Assembly: GCF_032062245.1 (NCBI RefSeq)
Contig: NZ_DAMBQF010000002.1
Coordinates: 62,001 to 126,000 of the forward strand
Length of the DNA stretch: 64,000 bases
Direction: 5' to 3'
Origin: Soonwooa sp032062245
Lineage (GTDB): Bacteria > Bacteroidota > Bacteroidia > Flavobacteriales > Weeksellaceae
This document shows positions 16,679-24,671 of this stretch, one piece after another. The position numbers and the translations under genes were made by a program. Every line of letters begins with the position of its first letter. The first letter of the stretch is position 1. The notes beneath the pieces were generated by a model. That model was not told where the DNA came from, searched no databases, and saw only the letters and a list, made by a program, of their open reading frames with translations.

Positions 16679-16708
16679 TTTGAGAATTAATAGAAAAGTC
16701 TATCTTTG
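16679..16708 (+). promoter_or_regulatory. Promoter of the pyrB-carAB operon
   Basis: TTTG at 16679-16682, an 18-bp spacer and TATCTTTG at 16701-16708 fit the Bacteroidota promoter. Transcription should start about 16713-16715, which is at or within two bases of the leader ORF's ATG at 16715. Confidence 0.6.
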
Positions 16709-16714
16709 CAGCTA

Positions 16715-16783
16715 ATGAAAAAAGCATTATTGATATCATTAGATTTACCGGGCGTAAGCGCTCTTTTCGATATTTTTAATTAA
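16715..16783 (+). CDS. 22-codon leader peptide upstream of pyrB
   Basis: ATG at 16715, 22 sense codons and TAA at 16781-16783. The peptide begins MKKALLISLDLPGVS and ends ALFDIFN. The stop codon overlaps the first bases of a perfect terminator hairpin, the geometry of transcription attenuation. The last third is U-rich in the message (CUUUUCGAUAUUUUUAAU), which would slow polymerase when UTP is low, as in enteric pyrBI. No run of one rare codon is seen, so nucleotide sensing is more likely than tRNA sensing. Almost no 5' UTR remains before the ATG, so translation may be leaderless. Confidence 0.65.
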   Translation: MKKALLISLDLPGVSALFDIFN

Positions 16784-16812
16784 AAGCGAGGATTGTTGTC
16801 CTCGCTTTTTTT
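16782..16812 (+). terminator. Attenuator hairpin before pyrB
   Basis: AAAAGCGAGGA, loop TTGTTG, TCCTCGCTTTT: an 11-bp perfect stem ending in a T-run (T at 16806-16812). It lies between the leader ORF and the pyrB start at 16835, so it must be bypassed for pyrB-carA-carB to be made. Confidence 0.8.
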
Positions 16813-16834
16813 GTGCTCAAAACTCAAAATAAAG

Positions 16835-17725
16835 ATGTTTAATATTACACAACTTAGCCAAGAAAAGATTAACAAGATTATCCAAGATGCCTTGGAAATC
16901 GCAGGTGGGAAAAGCTTCAAAGCCAAGCAAGATATTTTTGTATCGAATTTGTTTTTTGAAGATAGTACAAGAACGAAAACTAGTTTTGACATCGCAGAGC
17001 GAAAGCTGGGACTTAAAGTAGTTCCGTTTGATGCGTCGCATAGTTCGGTTAACAAAGGCGAAAGTCTTTACGACACTGTCAAGACAATCGAAAGTTTGGG
17101 CGTTAACTTGGTGGTGATTCGTCACAAACAAGATCGCTTTTATGAAGATTTAAAAAACATCAACATTCCGATTATCAACGCAGGCGATGGGACAGGAAAT
17201 CATCCATCGCAATGTATGTTGGATTTGGTGACAATTATTCAAGAATTTGGAAAATTTGAAGGCCTTAAAGTTGGGATTGTTGGCGATGTTAAACACAGTA
17301 GAGTAGCCAACTCTAATGCTGAAGCTTTACGAAAACTAGGAGCAAAAGTTTACTTCTCAGGACCATCAAAATGGTTTGATGAAGGTGCTATTATTAACGG
17401 AACTTTTTTAGCTTTTAATGAATTAGTAAAAGAAGTTGATGTGTTAATATTGTTGAGAATTCAACACGAAAGACATGAAAGTAAACATGGATTTTCGTCG
17501 GAAGAATATCACAAAAAATATGGTTTAACCAAAGAACGTGAAAAATTAATGAAACCAAACGCCATCATCATGCATCCAGCGCCAATTAACAGAGGTGTTG
17601 AAATTGATACAGATTTGGTGGAATGCGAGCGTTCAAGGATTTTTAAACAAATGGAAAACGGCGTTTATGCAAGAATGGCAATTTTAAAAGACGCTTTGGA
17701 ACAAAAAGGATTTGAGTTTGAATAA
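16835..17725 (+). CDS. pyrB: Aspartate carbamoyltransferase, catalytic chain
   Basis: A 296-residue transcarbamylase for the first committed step of pyrimidine synthesis. The carbamoyl-phosphate loop STRTKTS is at 44-50; GNHPSQCMLD and HPAPINRG are the other family blocks. The start MFNITQLS at 16835 is used because an earlier in-frame ATG (16793) lies inside the attenuator stem. No pyrI regulatory chain follows. Next in line are carA and carB, so carbamoyl phosphate synthesis and use are co-transcribed, and expression is probably set by the attenuator. Confidence 0.95.
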   Translation: MFNITQLSQEKINKIIQDALEIAGGKSFKAKQDIFVSNLFFEDSTRTKTSFDIAERKLGLKVVPFDASHSSVNKGESLYDTVKTIESLGVNLVVIRHKQDRFYEDLKNINIPIINAGDGTGNHPSQCMLDLVTIIQEFGKFEGLKVGIVGDVKHSRVANSNAEALRKLGAKVYFSGPSKWFDEGAIINGTFLAFNELVKEVDVLILLRIQHERHESKHGFSSEEYHKKYGLTKEREKLMKPNAIIMHPAPINRGVEIDTDLVECERSRIFKQMENGVYARMAILKDALEQKGFEFE

Positions 17726-17808
17726 AAGACAATAAGATATAAGATTTCAGATATCAGACAAATAAAGTCTAAAATCTGATGTCTAACATCTAACATCTAA
17801 TAAATAAA
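17726..17808 (+). repeat. Heptad-phased tract filling the pyrB-carA gap
   Basis: From the base after the pyrB stop the whole gap divides into sevens: AAGACAA, TAAGATA, TAAGATT, TCAGATA, TCAGACA, AATAAAG, TCTAAAA, TCTGATG, TCTAACA, TCTAACA, TCTAATA, then AATAAA before the ATG. Eleven units keep register although few are identical. Confidence 0.6.
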
Positions 17809-18906
17809 ATGAAAAAGAAATTAATATTAGAATCGGGTGAAGTAATCCACGGAACGGGTTTCGGAGCCAATTTGGATACCGATGGAGAAGTGGTTTTCAA
17901 CACAGGAATGACAGGTTATCAGGAGTTGATTTCTGACCCATCGTATTGCGGACAAATCGTTTGTATGACGTATCCGCTCATCGGAAATTATGGCATCAAC
18001 CGCGACGATTACGAAAGTATCGAACCTGCAATTAAAGGTTTAATTGTGAAAGAAGTTTGCGATTTACCATCTAATTTCAGAGCACAAATGGATTTGGACG
18101 AGTTTTTCCAAAAGAAAAATTTAAGCGGAATCGCTGGAATTGATACCAGAAAATTAACAAAAATTCTTCGTAATAAAGGTGTTGTAAAAGGAAAAATCGT
18201 TAACGCTGATGCTGATGAAGCTGCAGTAATTTCAGAACTGAAAGGAACAAACTTCCCAACTAACCAAGTGGAAATGGTTTCTACAAAAACACCTTACGCC
18301 GCTCCAGGAAGAGGTTTGAAAGTTGTTTTGGTAGATTTCGGTTCTAAACTAGGAATTATCCGAGAGCTTTCTCAAAGAGATTGCGACATCACGGTAGTTT
18401 CTCAAGACACAACGGCAGAAGAAATTCTTTTGATGGATCCAGACGGTGTGATGCTTTCTAACGGTCCTGGCGATCCAGAAGATGTTCCACATGCTTTAGA
18501 AATGATTCGCGGAATTTTAGGAAAAACTCCAATTTTCGGGATTTGTTTAGGACATCAATTAATCGCGTTGGCTTGTGGTGCTAAAACTTTTAAATTAAAA
18601 TTCGGACACAGAGGCGGAAACCATCCAGTTTTAGATTTAGAAAAAAATACGGTGGCGATAACTTCTCAAAATCACGGTTACGCTGTCGATCAAGATTCTT
18701 TGAAAAATACAGATTTAATCGAAACGCACATCGCTCTTAACGACAGAACCAACGAAGGTGTGAAACATAAAATTCACCCTTGTTTCTCTGTTCAATACCA
18801 TCCAGAAGCAAGTCCAGGCCCGGAAGACGCGAATTATTTGTTTGATGAGTTTGTTGAATTAATGAACCAAGAATCGAGAGCCAAGAACCAAGAGGCGAAA
18901 GTTTAA
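17809..18906 (+). CDS. carA: Carbamoyl-phosphate synthase small (glutaminase) chain
   Basis: A 365-residue glutamine amidotransferase that delivers ammonia to CarB. The class I nucleophile is C246 in GICLGHQL, and the His/Glu pair is in QYHPEASPG near residue 332. The last ~11 residues (ESRAKNQEAKV) are encoded by a 7-bp-phased repeat (AACCAAG, AATCGAG, AGCCAAG, AACCAAG), so the native C-terminus seems to have been replaced by repeat-derived sequence. The tail is far from the active site. It should serve both pyrimidine and arginine synthesis. Confidence 0.95.
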   Translation: MKKKLILESGEVIHGTGFGANLDTDGEVVFNTGMTGYQELISDPSYCGQIVCMTYPLIGNYGINRDDYESIEPAIKGLIVKEVCDLPSNFRAQMDLDEFFQKKNLSGIAGIDTRKLTKILRNKGVVKGKIVNADADEAAVISELKGTNFPTNQVEMVSTKTPYAAPGRGLKVVLVDFGSKLGIIRELSQRDCDITVVSQDTTAEEILLMDPDGVMLSNGPGDPEDVPHALEMIRGILGKTPIFGICLGHQLIALACGAKTFKLKFGHRGGNHPVLDLEKNTVAITSQNHGYAVDQDSLKNTDLIETHIALNDRTNEGVKHKIHPCFSVQYHPEASPGPEDANYLFDEFVELMNQESRAKNQEAKV

Positions 18907-19312
18907 AATCGATTAAGAATGCACAATTTTGAGAATTTATTGTTTTGGCAAAAATCCATACAACTGGCGAAGCAAATTTATTTGGTTTGTCAGGATATTT
19001 CCAATGACGAAAAATTTGGATTAATATCTCAAATGAAACGTGCAGCAATTTCAATTCCATCCAATATAGCAGAAGGTTCTGGAAGAAACAGCAATAAAGA
19101 ATTTAATCATTTTTTAGGAATTTCGTTAGGATCAGCATTTGAACTACAAACGCAACTCATCTTAACAAAAGAGCTGAATCTTTTATCACCTGAAAAAATT
19201 GAAAGTCTTTTGAAAGAAATTTCCGAAATTCAAAAAATGATTTATTCATTCAAAAATAAGTTAACTATTTAAATCTAAAAGTCTTTGCTCTTGAATCTCG
19301 GTTCTTGGCTCT
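18877..19312. repeat. Inverted repeat bracketing the four-helix-bundle gene
   Basis: AGAGCCAAGAACC at 18877-18889 (inside the carA 3' end) is exactly complementary to GGTTCTTGGCTCT at 19300-19312, upstream of carB. Weaker matching continues inward (CAAGAGGCGAAAG against the complement of CTTTGCTCTTG). The bracketed segment holds just the 117-residue gene, so the whole looks like an inserted unit. Confidence 0.6.
18919..19272 (+). CDS. Four-helix bundle protein (23S rRNA intervening-sequence protein family)
   Basis: A 117-residue protein of the S23/IVS four-helix family. The hallmark segments are NLLFWQKSIQLAKQIY at the N-terminus and the signature IPSNIAEGSGRN around 47-58, followed by two further helices. 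Relatives are encoded inside 23S rRNA intervening sequences of spirochaetes, and the fold is shared with the accessory Avd protein of diversity-generating retroelements; most free-standing copies in Bacteroidota have no known role. It interrupts carA and carB, 12 bp after carA, flanked by inverted repeats. No reverse transcriptase or variable repeat is nearby. Likely a mobile cargo rather than a pyrimidine gene. Confidence 0.88.
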   Translation: MHNFENLLFWQKSIQLAKQIYLVCQDISNDEKFGLISQMKRAAISIPSNIAEGSGRNSNKEFNHFLGISLGSAFELQTQLILTKELNLLSPEKIESLLKEISEIQKMIYSFKNKLTI

Positions 19313-19332
19313 AGGCTCTAGCATCTATAAAA
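19277..19332 (+). repeat. Heptad-phased tract upstream of carB
   Basis: AAAAGTC, TTTGCTC, TTGAATC, TCGGTTC, TTGGCTC, TAGGCTC, TAGCATC, then TATAAAA to the ATG at 19333. Each unit fits TnnnnTC. It contains one arm of the inverted repeat that also occurs in the carA 3' end. Confidence 0.6.
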
Positions 19333-22300
19333 ATGAAAAGAAACGACATAAAAACCATCCTAGTTATCGGTTCCGGTCCAATCATCATTGGGCAGGCTGC
19401 CGAATTCGATTATGCGGGAACTCAGGCTTGTCTTTCCTTGAAGGAAGAGGGCTACAAAGTTATTTTAATCAACTCCAATCCGGCGACGATTATGACGGAT
19501 GTGGAAATTGCAGATAAAGTGTATATCGAGCCGATTTCTCTTCAATTTGTGAGTCATATCATCAGAAAAGAGCGTCCAGATGCGCTTCTTCCGACTTTGG
19601 GAGGACAAACTGGACTGAATATGGCGGTTGAATTAGAAAAATCTGGAATCCTTGAAGAGTGCAAAGTTGAAGTTCTTGGAACCAAGCTTTCTGCGATTAA
19701 CAGAGCGGAAGACAGAGATTTGTTCCGCGAATTGATGCGTGAATTAAATGAGCCAGTTCCAGATTCGGATATTGTACATACAGTTGAAGAATCGGTGGCT
19801 TTCGCGAATAGAATCTGTTATCCGGTTATCGTTCGTCCAGCCTTTACAATGGGCGGAACAGGTGGCGGAATCGCTTCAAACGAAACAGAATTAAGAGAAA
19901 TTTCTGAATTAGGACTTAAATATTCTCCTGTAACTCAATGTTTGATTGAAAAATCAATCGCTGGTTATAAAGAAATTGAATATGAAGTAATGCGTGATGC
20001 CAACGACAATGCGATTGTGGTTTGTAATATGGAAAACATCGATCCAGTGGGAGTTCACACGGGAGATTCCATTGTTGTGGCACCTTCTCAAACGCTTTCA
20101 GATAGAGAATATCAGTTGTTGAGAAATGCTTCATTAAAAATCATTAGAGCCTTAGGAATTGAGGGCGGTTGCAACGTTCAGTTGGCTTTAGACCCGCATT
20201 CATTCAATTATTATATCATCGAAGTGAATCCGAGAGTTTCTCGTTCATCGGCTTTAGCATCGAAAGCGACAGGTTATCCGATTGCGAAAATCGCTGCCAA
20301 AATTGCAGTTGGTTTAACACTTGACGAAATCATGAATCCAGTTACAGGAACATCTTACGCTTGTTTTGAGCCTGCTTTAGATTATGTGGTAACGAAGTTC
20401 CCAAGATTCCCGTTTGATAAATTTGAAACGGCTGATAGAAGACTTTCAACACAGATGAAAGCTACTGGTGAAGTAATGGCAATCGGAAGAAATTTCGAGG
20501 AATCTTTGCAAAAAGCGATTCGTTCTTTAGAAACAGGAATTCGACATATCGGACTTAAAACCAAGCAAGCAGAAGCTTTAACAGCCGAAGAAATTGAAAG
20601 AAGAATCCGAGTTTGCGATGATGAAAGATTATTCATCATTGGTGATGCTTTGCGAAGAGGTTACGACTGGGAAACGATTGTGGAATGGAGTAAAATTGAT
20701 AAATTCTTTATTTGGAAAATCAAAAAACTAATCGATTTTGAAACCACAATTAAAGAAAATAAATTCAATAAAGATGTTTTACTTGAAGCGAAAAAATTAG
20801 GTTTCGCAGACTTAAATATCGCTCATCTTTGGGGAGTTACGCAGCGTGAAATTTTCGATTTCAGAAAAGTAAACGGTGTCATGCCAGTTTACAAAATGGT
20901 GGACACTTGCGCCGCAGAATTTGAGTCGGAAACACCTTATTTCTACGGAACTTACGAAGATGAAAACGAAAGTGTAGTTTCAGACAAAAAGAAAATCATC
21001 GTTTTGGGTTCTGGTCCAATCCGTATCGGACAAGGTGTAGAATTCGATTATGCGACGGTGCATTCGGTTTGGGCAATTAAAGAAATGGGTTACGAGGCGA
21101 TTATCATCAATAACAATCCAGAAACGGTTTCTACGGACTTCTCGATTTCGGATAAACTTTATTTTGAGCCTTTAACAGAGGAAGATGTGATGAACATCAT
21201 CGAACTTGAAAAACCAACAGGCGTTGTGGTACAATTTGGTGGTCAAACCGCAATTAATTTAGCTGATAAATTGGCTGCTCATGGCGTACAAATCTTAGGA
21301 ACAACGCTTGAAGACATCGACAGAGCCGAAAACAGAGATAAATTCGAAAAAGCGCTTCAAGACTTACAAATTCCGCAACCTTTAGGAAAAACTTCGACTT
21401 CAAAAGAAGAAGCAATTGTGATTGCAAACAAAATTGGATATCCAGTTTTGGTACGTCCAAGCTACGTTTTGGGAGGTCGTGCAATGGAAATTGTATACAA
21501 CGAAACCGAGTTAGAGCATTATATGGAAAACGCGGTGGAAGCTAGTCCAGAACACCCAGTTTTGGTCGATAGATATTTAACAGGAAAAGAAGTGGAAGTC
21601 GATGCGATTTGCGACGGCGAAACAGTGATTATTCCAGGTATTATGGAACACATCGAAAGAGCAGGAGTTCACTCTGGCGACTCGATTGCGGTGTATCCTC
21701 CACAAAATTTGAATCAAAAACAAATCGATACTTTAGTTGATTATACTCAAAGATTGGCGAAAGGTTTGAAAATTGTAGGATTAATGAACATTCAGTACGT
21801 TATTTCGGACGGCGAAGTTTATGTAATCGAAGTGAATCCACGTTCATCGAGAACGGTTCCTTTCTTGTCTAAAATTTCGGATGTTCCAATGGCAAAATTG
21901 GCTACTAAAGCAGTTTTAGGAGCGAAATTAACAGATTTAGGATTTAAAAGTGGATTAGTTCCAAACAAAGAAGGCGTTTTCGTAAAAGTTCCTGTTTTCT
22001 CTTTCTCAAAATTGACGAAAGTAGACATCTCTTTAGGTCCAGAAATGAAGTCGACAGGAGAAGTTATGGGGAAAGATTCAACGCTGGAAAAAGCTTTGTA
22101 CAAAGGATTAATCGCAGCAGGAAGAAAAGTTCCGACGCACGGTTCTATCTTGTTTACGGTTGCGGATAACGACAAAGCCGAAGCGGTGGAATTGGCGAGA
22201 AGATTTAACGATGTAGGTTTCAGAATTTGGGCAACCGAAGGAACTGCAAAATTCTTTGAAGAGCACGGTGTTCCAACGAAAATCGGTTACAAAATCGGTG

Positions 22301-22512
22301 AAGAAGATGTTAACTTAATCGATTTGATTCAAAAAGGTAAAGTTCAATACGTTGTAAACACGACTACAAAAGGAAAACAAGCCGAAAGAGACGGTTTCCA
22401 AATCCGTAGAATGAGCGTTGAAAACGGCGTTCCTTGTTTAACATCCATGGACACTGTAGAAGCTATTTTGAAAGTTATCGAAAGCATGAGTTTTAAGATG
22501 TTGGCGATGTAA
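19333..22512 (+). CDS. carB: Carbamoyl-phosphate synthase large chain
   Basis: A full-length 1059-residue synthase. It has two homologous ATP-grasp halves: one beginning TILVIGSGPIIIGQAAEFDY near residue 7, the other beginning IIVLGSGPIRIGQGVEFDY near residue 555. An oligomerisation region lies between them, and a C-terminal MGS-like allosteric domain (about 930-1059) follows. It makes carbamoyl phosphate from bicarbonate, ATP and ammonia supplied by CarA. Separated from carA by the inserted four-helix-bundle gene. A strong terminator follows the stop. Confidence 0.97.
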   Translation: MKRNDIKTILVIGSGPIIIGQAAEFDYAGTQACLSLKEEGYKVILINSNPATIMTDVEIADKVYIEPISLQFVSHIIRKERPDALLPTLGGQTGLNMAVELEKSGILEECKVEVLGTKLSAINRAEDRDLFRELMRELNEPVPDSDIVHTVEESVAFANRICYPVIVRPAFTMGGTGGGIASNETELREISELGLKYSPVTQCLIEKSIAGYKEIEYEVMRDANDNAIVVCNMENIDPVGVHTGDSIVVAPSQTLSDREYQLLRNASLKIIRALGIEGGCNVQLALDPHSFNYYIIEVNPRVSRSSALASKATGYPIAKIAAKIAVGLTLDEIMNPVTGTSYACFEPALDYVVTKFPRFPFDKFETADRRLSTQMKATGEVMAIGRNFEESLQKAIRSLETGIRHIGLKTKQAEALTAEEIERRIRVCDDERLFIIGDALRRGYDWETIVEWSKIDKFFIWKIKKLIDFETTIKENKFNKDVLLEAKKLGFADLNIAHLWGVTQREIFDFRKVNGVMPVYKMVDTCAAEFESETPYFYGTYEDENESVVSDKKKIIVLGSGPIRIGQGVEFDYATVHSVWAIKEMGYEAIIINNNPETVSTDFSISDKLYFEPLTEEDVMNIIELEKPTGVVVQFGGQTAINLADKLAAHGVQILGTTLEDIDRAENRDKFEKALQDLQIPQPLGKTSTSKEEAIVIANKIGYPVLVRPSYVLGGRAMEIVYNETELEHYMENAVEASPEHPVLVDRYLTGKEVEVDAICDGETVIIPGIMEHIERAGVHSGDSIAVYPPQNLNQKQIDTLVDYTQRLAKGLKIVGLMNIQYVISDGEVYVIEVNPRSSRTVPFLSKISDVPMAKLATKAVLGAKLTDLGFKSGLVPNKEGVFVKVPVFSFSKLTKVDISLGPEMKSTGEVMGKDSTLEKALYKGLIAAGRKVPTHGSILFTVADNDKAEAVELARRFNDVGFRIWATEGTAKFFEEHGVPTKIGYKIGEEDVNLIDLIQKGKVQYVVNTTTKGKQAERDGFQIRRMSVENGVPCLTSMDTVEAILKVIESMSFKMLAM

Positions 22513-22534
22513 GTCAATTTAATTTTTATAAAGT

Positions 22535-22568
22535 AAAAGCCTCACAGAAAAATCTGTGAGGCTTTTTT
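22535..22568 (+). terminator. Terminator after carB
   Basis: AAAAGCCTCACAGA, loop AAAA, TCTGTGAGGCTTTT: a perfect 14-bp stem followed by T residues. A-runs on the other side mean it may also stop the opposing HAAS transcript. Confidence 0.88.
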
Positions 22569-22573
22569 GTGGA

Positions 22574-22604
22574 TTTTCAGCGGCGGCGAAGCCGCCGCTG
22601 AAAA
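22574..22604. repeat. GC-rich perfect hairpin, GAA loop
   Basis: TTTTCAGCGGCGGC, loop GAA, GCCGCCGCTGAAAA: a perfect 14-bp inverted repeat. Neither strand is followed by a T-run, so it is not an intrinsic terminator by itself. It stands out as nearly all G/C in an AT-rich intergenic region between two convergent genes. Confidence 0.75.
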
Positions 22605-22627
22605 CATAAAAAAAATCTGATAATTTT

Positions 22628-23236
22628 TTAACTCAGTTTAATATTTACCGTCTTTTTAAGTTTCAATAATAAGGTGATGATGACAAATGAAATGACGGTT
22701 AAAACAATCATAACAGGTATGAATAAATTTCCCAATTGTTCGTATTGACAGTAATCTTTAGTAGATGAACTTATTTTTCCTAAAACAAAAATATCTCTGG
22801 CATTGTAGAAAAAACCTACTTTTTCGGGATCAAATATTTCAGGGAAAATTAAAAATATAAATGCGAATAATAACAGATAAAAAATGAAGAACAAAACATA
22901 CGAAAATCCGTTGCCTAGATTAAGGATTAAAGCTTTTAAAATCTTAATTGGATTAAATGTTTTCGTCGATTCTTCAAGTTTTTTTTGAGCAACCAATTCC
23001 TTAAGAAAGACTTCTGGTTGACCAATTTTTTCTAAAATATTTAGAAGTTTTTAAACGTCATTTGGTTCAGATTTATCGTTTTGGAAACTCTCAAAAATAT
23101 GACTGTTAGCTTCCATTAAAATCTCTTCTCGATTATCTGAGTCGAGTATTTTTGTTGTATTCTTAATGCGCGAAATGTAATCTTTGTAAATTCTTTTCGC
23201 AGTGCTATCTGTGAATTCTATTTCTTTAAATTTCAT
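22628..23236 (-). pseudogene. HAAS-type membrane protein gene with an in-frame stop
   Basis: Reading from the ATG at 23234-23236, the first 61 codons end at a TAA (23051-23053). The same frame continues without break into a membrane protein ending at 22628. Before the stop the sequence is helical and acidic (SRIKNTTKIL...EILMEANSHIFESFQ); directly after it comes KLLNILEKIGQPEVFLKEL, which completes the HAAS helix layout. Two long membrane helices follow (about 22840-22920 and 22650-22720). Such proteins are usually encoded beside a PadR regulator, as here. One base change explains the break; a sequencing error is the alternative. The downstream part may still be translated from an internal ATG (22996). 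Confidence 0.75.
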
Positions 23237-23237
23237 A

Positions 23238-23570
23238 TTAAATTTTTTCGATGATGTTGTTCAGTTGTGTCCAGTATGATTTCATTTCTTGGATGGTGTT
23301 TTTTCCAAGATTTGTTATTTCATAATACTTTCGCGGGATTCCAGATTCTTGTTCTATCCAAACTGCAGTCACTAGATTTTCGGTTTTCAAACGATTTAAC
23401 AAAGGATACAAAGTTCCTTCAGCGATACCTGTTTCTGTTTGTTTTTTGATTTCGTTGATTAAATCATAGCCGTAATATCGTTTTCCATCTTTTAAAACAG
23501 AGAGAACCAAAAACGACAACGTCCCTTTTTTGATTTGAAAAATCCACTTGTTGATAAATTCTTCATTCAG
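23238..23570 (-). CDS. PadR-family transcriptional regulator with no ATG at its expected start
   Basis: A winged-helix regulator. The block GTLSFLVLSVLKDGKRYYGYDLINEI, then EGTLYPLLNRLKTENLV and RKYYEIT, is typical of PadR. Homology-like sequence (NEEFINKWIFQIKKG) extends upstream of the first plausible TTG (23517-23519) to a CTG at 23568-23570, just after an in-frame stop, with no ATG or GTG between. Either CTG is used, or TTG gives a protein lacking the first helix, or the start codon has been lost. The gene is followed 1 bp later by the broken HAAS gene, so the pair may be decaying together. Confidence 0.75.
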   Translation of the reverse strand: MNEEFINKWIFQIKKGTLSFLVLSVLKDGKRYYGYDLINEIKKQTETGIAEGTLYPLLNRLKTENLVTAVWIEQESGIPRKYYEITNLGKNTIQEMKSYWTQLNNIIEKI

Positions 23571-23693
23571 GTTTCAGATATAAAACAAAATACATAGTAT
23601 AACAATGTATTTTATTTTAATTTTTAAACTTATTTATAATGGTTTAGATATCAGTGTTTCATGAATCTTTATTAATTTTATAAAAAATAAACT

Positions 23694-23999
23694 ATGAATA
23701 TTAAGAATTTAATAATTGGTTGTATTGTTGCTGTTAGCTATTCATCATGCTCAAGTATTAGTAAAAATGAAGCTGAAACTGGAAGTATTGTAAGAGATTG
23801 TACTGGAACCTACATCAGAATTGCAGGAAAAGGTGATTTTTTAGTTTGTAATGATAAACTAATTAAAGATAAAAAAGACGGTGAAAAATTAAATGTCAGC
23901 TACGAAATGACCAAAGATTGTAACGAGCGCGACGGGATTGTCACTTGCATGATGTACCACGAAAATAAAGGATTGATCAGAATAATATCTTTTAAATAA
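23694..23999 (+). CDS. Small lipoprotein of unknown function
   Basis: A 101-residue protein with a hydrophobic signal and a lipobox-like end at SYSSC (C19), so it is probably lipid-anchored in the envelope. The mature part carries four more cysteines (C35, C52, C75, C85) that could form two disulphides, and the segment GTYIRIAGKGDFLVCN. It is monocistronic with a long AT-rich upstream region. Family not recognised. Confidence 0.7.
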   Translation: MNIKNLIIGCIVAVSYSSCSSISKNEAETGSIVRDCTGTYIRIAGKGDFLVCNDKLIKDKKDGEKLNVSYEMTKDCNERDGIVTCMMYHENKGLIRIISFK

Positions 24000-24099
24000 A
24001 TAAGTTTTAAAACCGCTTCAAAACCCTTTCTAAAAGCGATTTTCTTATTTTGGTATAATACTTGAAACTTCTTTTTTGTAAAACTTAAAATTTAGAATT

Positions 24100-24543
24100 A
24101 TGAAAAAGTTAATGACAATGATGATGCTGGTGTTTGGACTAGGATTATCGTCATCGCAATCGATATATTACGAGGCGTACAGAAGTAGTATTAATGATGT
24201 TAACTGGCAGACTGTTATCGCCGATTTATTATTATCGAATACGCAAAAAGATCAATTGTTCTCCCTTAATAATCGCTATACCGACTATGACTCTTGGAAT
24301 CATTATTACGGGACAAATCCAGATAGATGGAGAACCGATCGTTACTCGGAGATTGAAAGAATTTTAGGCGCTGACAATTATGTTAAGTTTAAAAACAAAT
24401 ATTATAAAGGTCAAAATCCAGTAGCTTACTATAACAGAAATAAAAACAACGAAAAAAGCTATAAATCTTATAAAAAATATTATAAAAAGCAATCTAAAAA
24501 AGGGAACCATAAAGGCCATTCTCACGGTAAGGGAAAACACTAG
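24100..24543 (+). CDS. Secreted protein with a Tyr/Lys/His-rich basic tail
   Basis: A 147-residue protein with a signal peptide (MKKLMTMMMLVFGLGLSSSQ|S). The N-terminal half has an acidic, aromatic helical domain (VNWQTVIADLLLSNTQKDQL and YSEIERILGADNYVKFKNKYY). The last ~40 residues are very basic and low in complexity, rich in Lys, Tyr, Asn, Gly and His, ending GHSHGKGKH. A periplasmic or surface protein that binds polyanion or metal is conceivable but not demonstrated. A terminator follows. Confidence 0.75.
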   Translation: MKKLMTMMMLVFGLGLSSSQSIYYEAYRSSINDVNWQTVIADLLLSNTQKDQLFSLNNRYTDYDSWNHYYGTNPDRWRTDRYSEIERILGADNYVKFKNKYYKGQNPVAYYNRNKNNEKSYKSYKKYYKKQSKKGNHKGHSHGKGKH

Positions 24544-24553
24544 ACATACAAAC

Positions 24554-24583
24554 AGCCATTCGGTATCGAGTGGCTTTTAGTTT
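24554..24583 (+). terminator. Terminator after the basic-tail protein
   Basis: GCCATTCG, loop GTAT, CGAGTGGC (one G-T pair), then TTTTAGTTTTT. Confidence 0.7.
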
Positions 24584-24671
24584 TTATAGATACAGCAATT
24601 TCATAAATTTATTTTTAAATTATTTTATTTTAGTTTAAAATATTATCTTTAAAACAACTTAATGATCATTT

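Noticed and set aside
16793..16834. Longer N-terminus for pyrB
   Set aside because: That ATG lies inside the attenuator stem; the protein family begins at MFNITQ.
18919..19272. Diversity-generating retroelement
   Set aside because: The four-helix protein resembles Avd, but no reverse transcriptase, template repeat or variable repeat is present.
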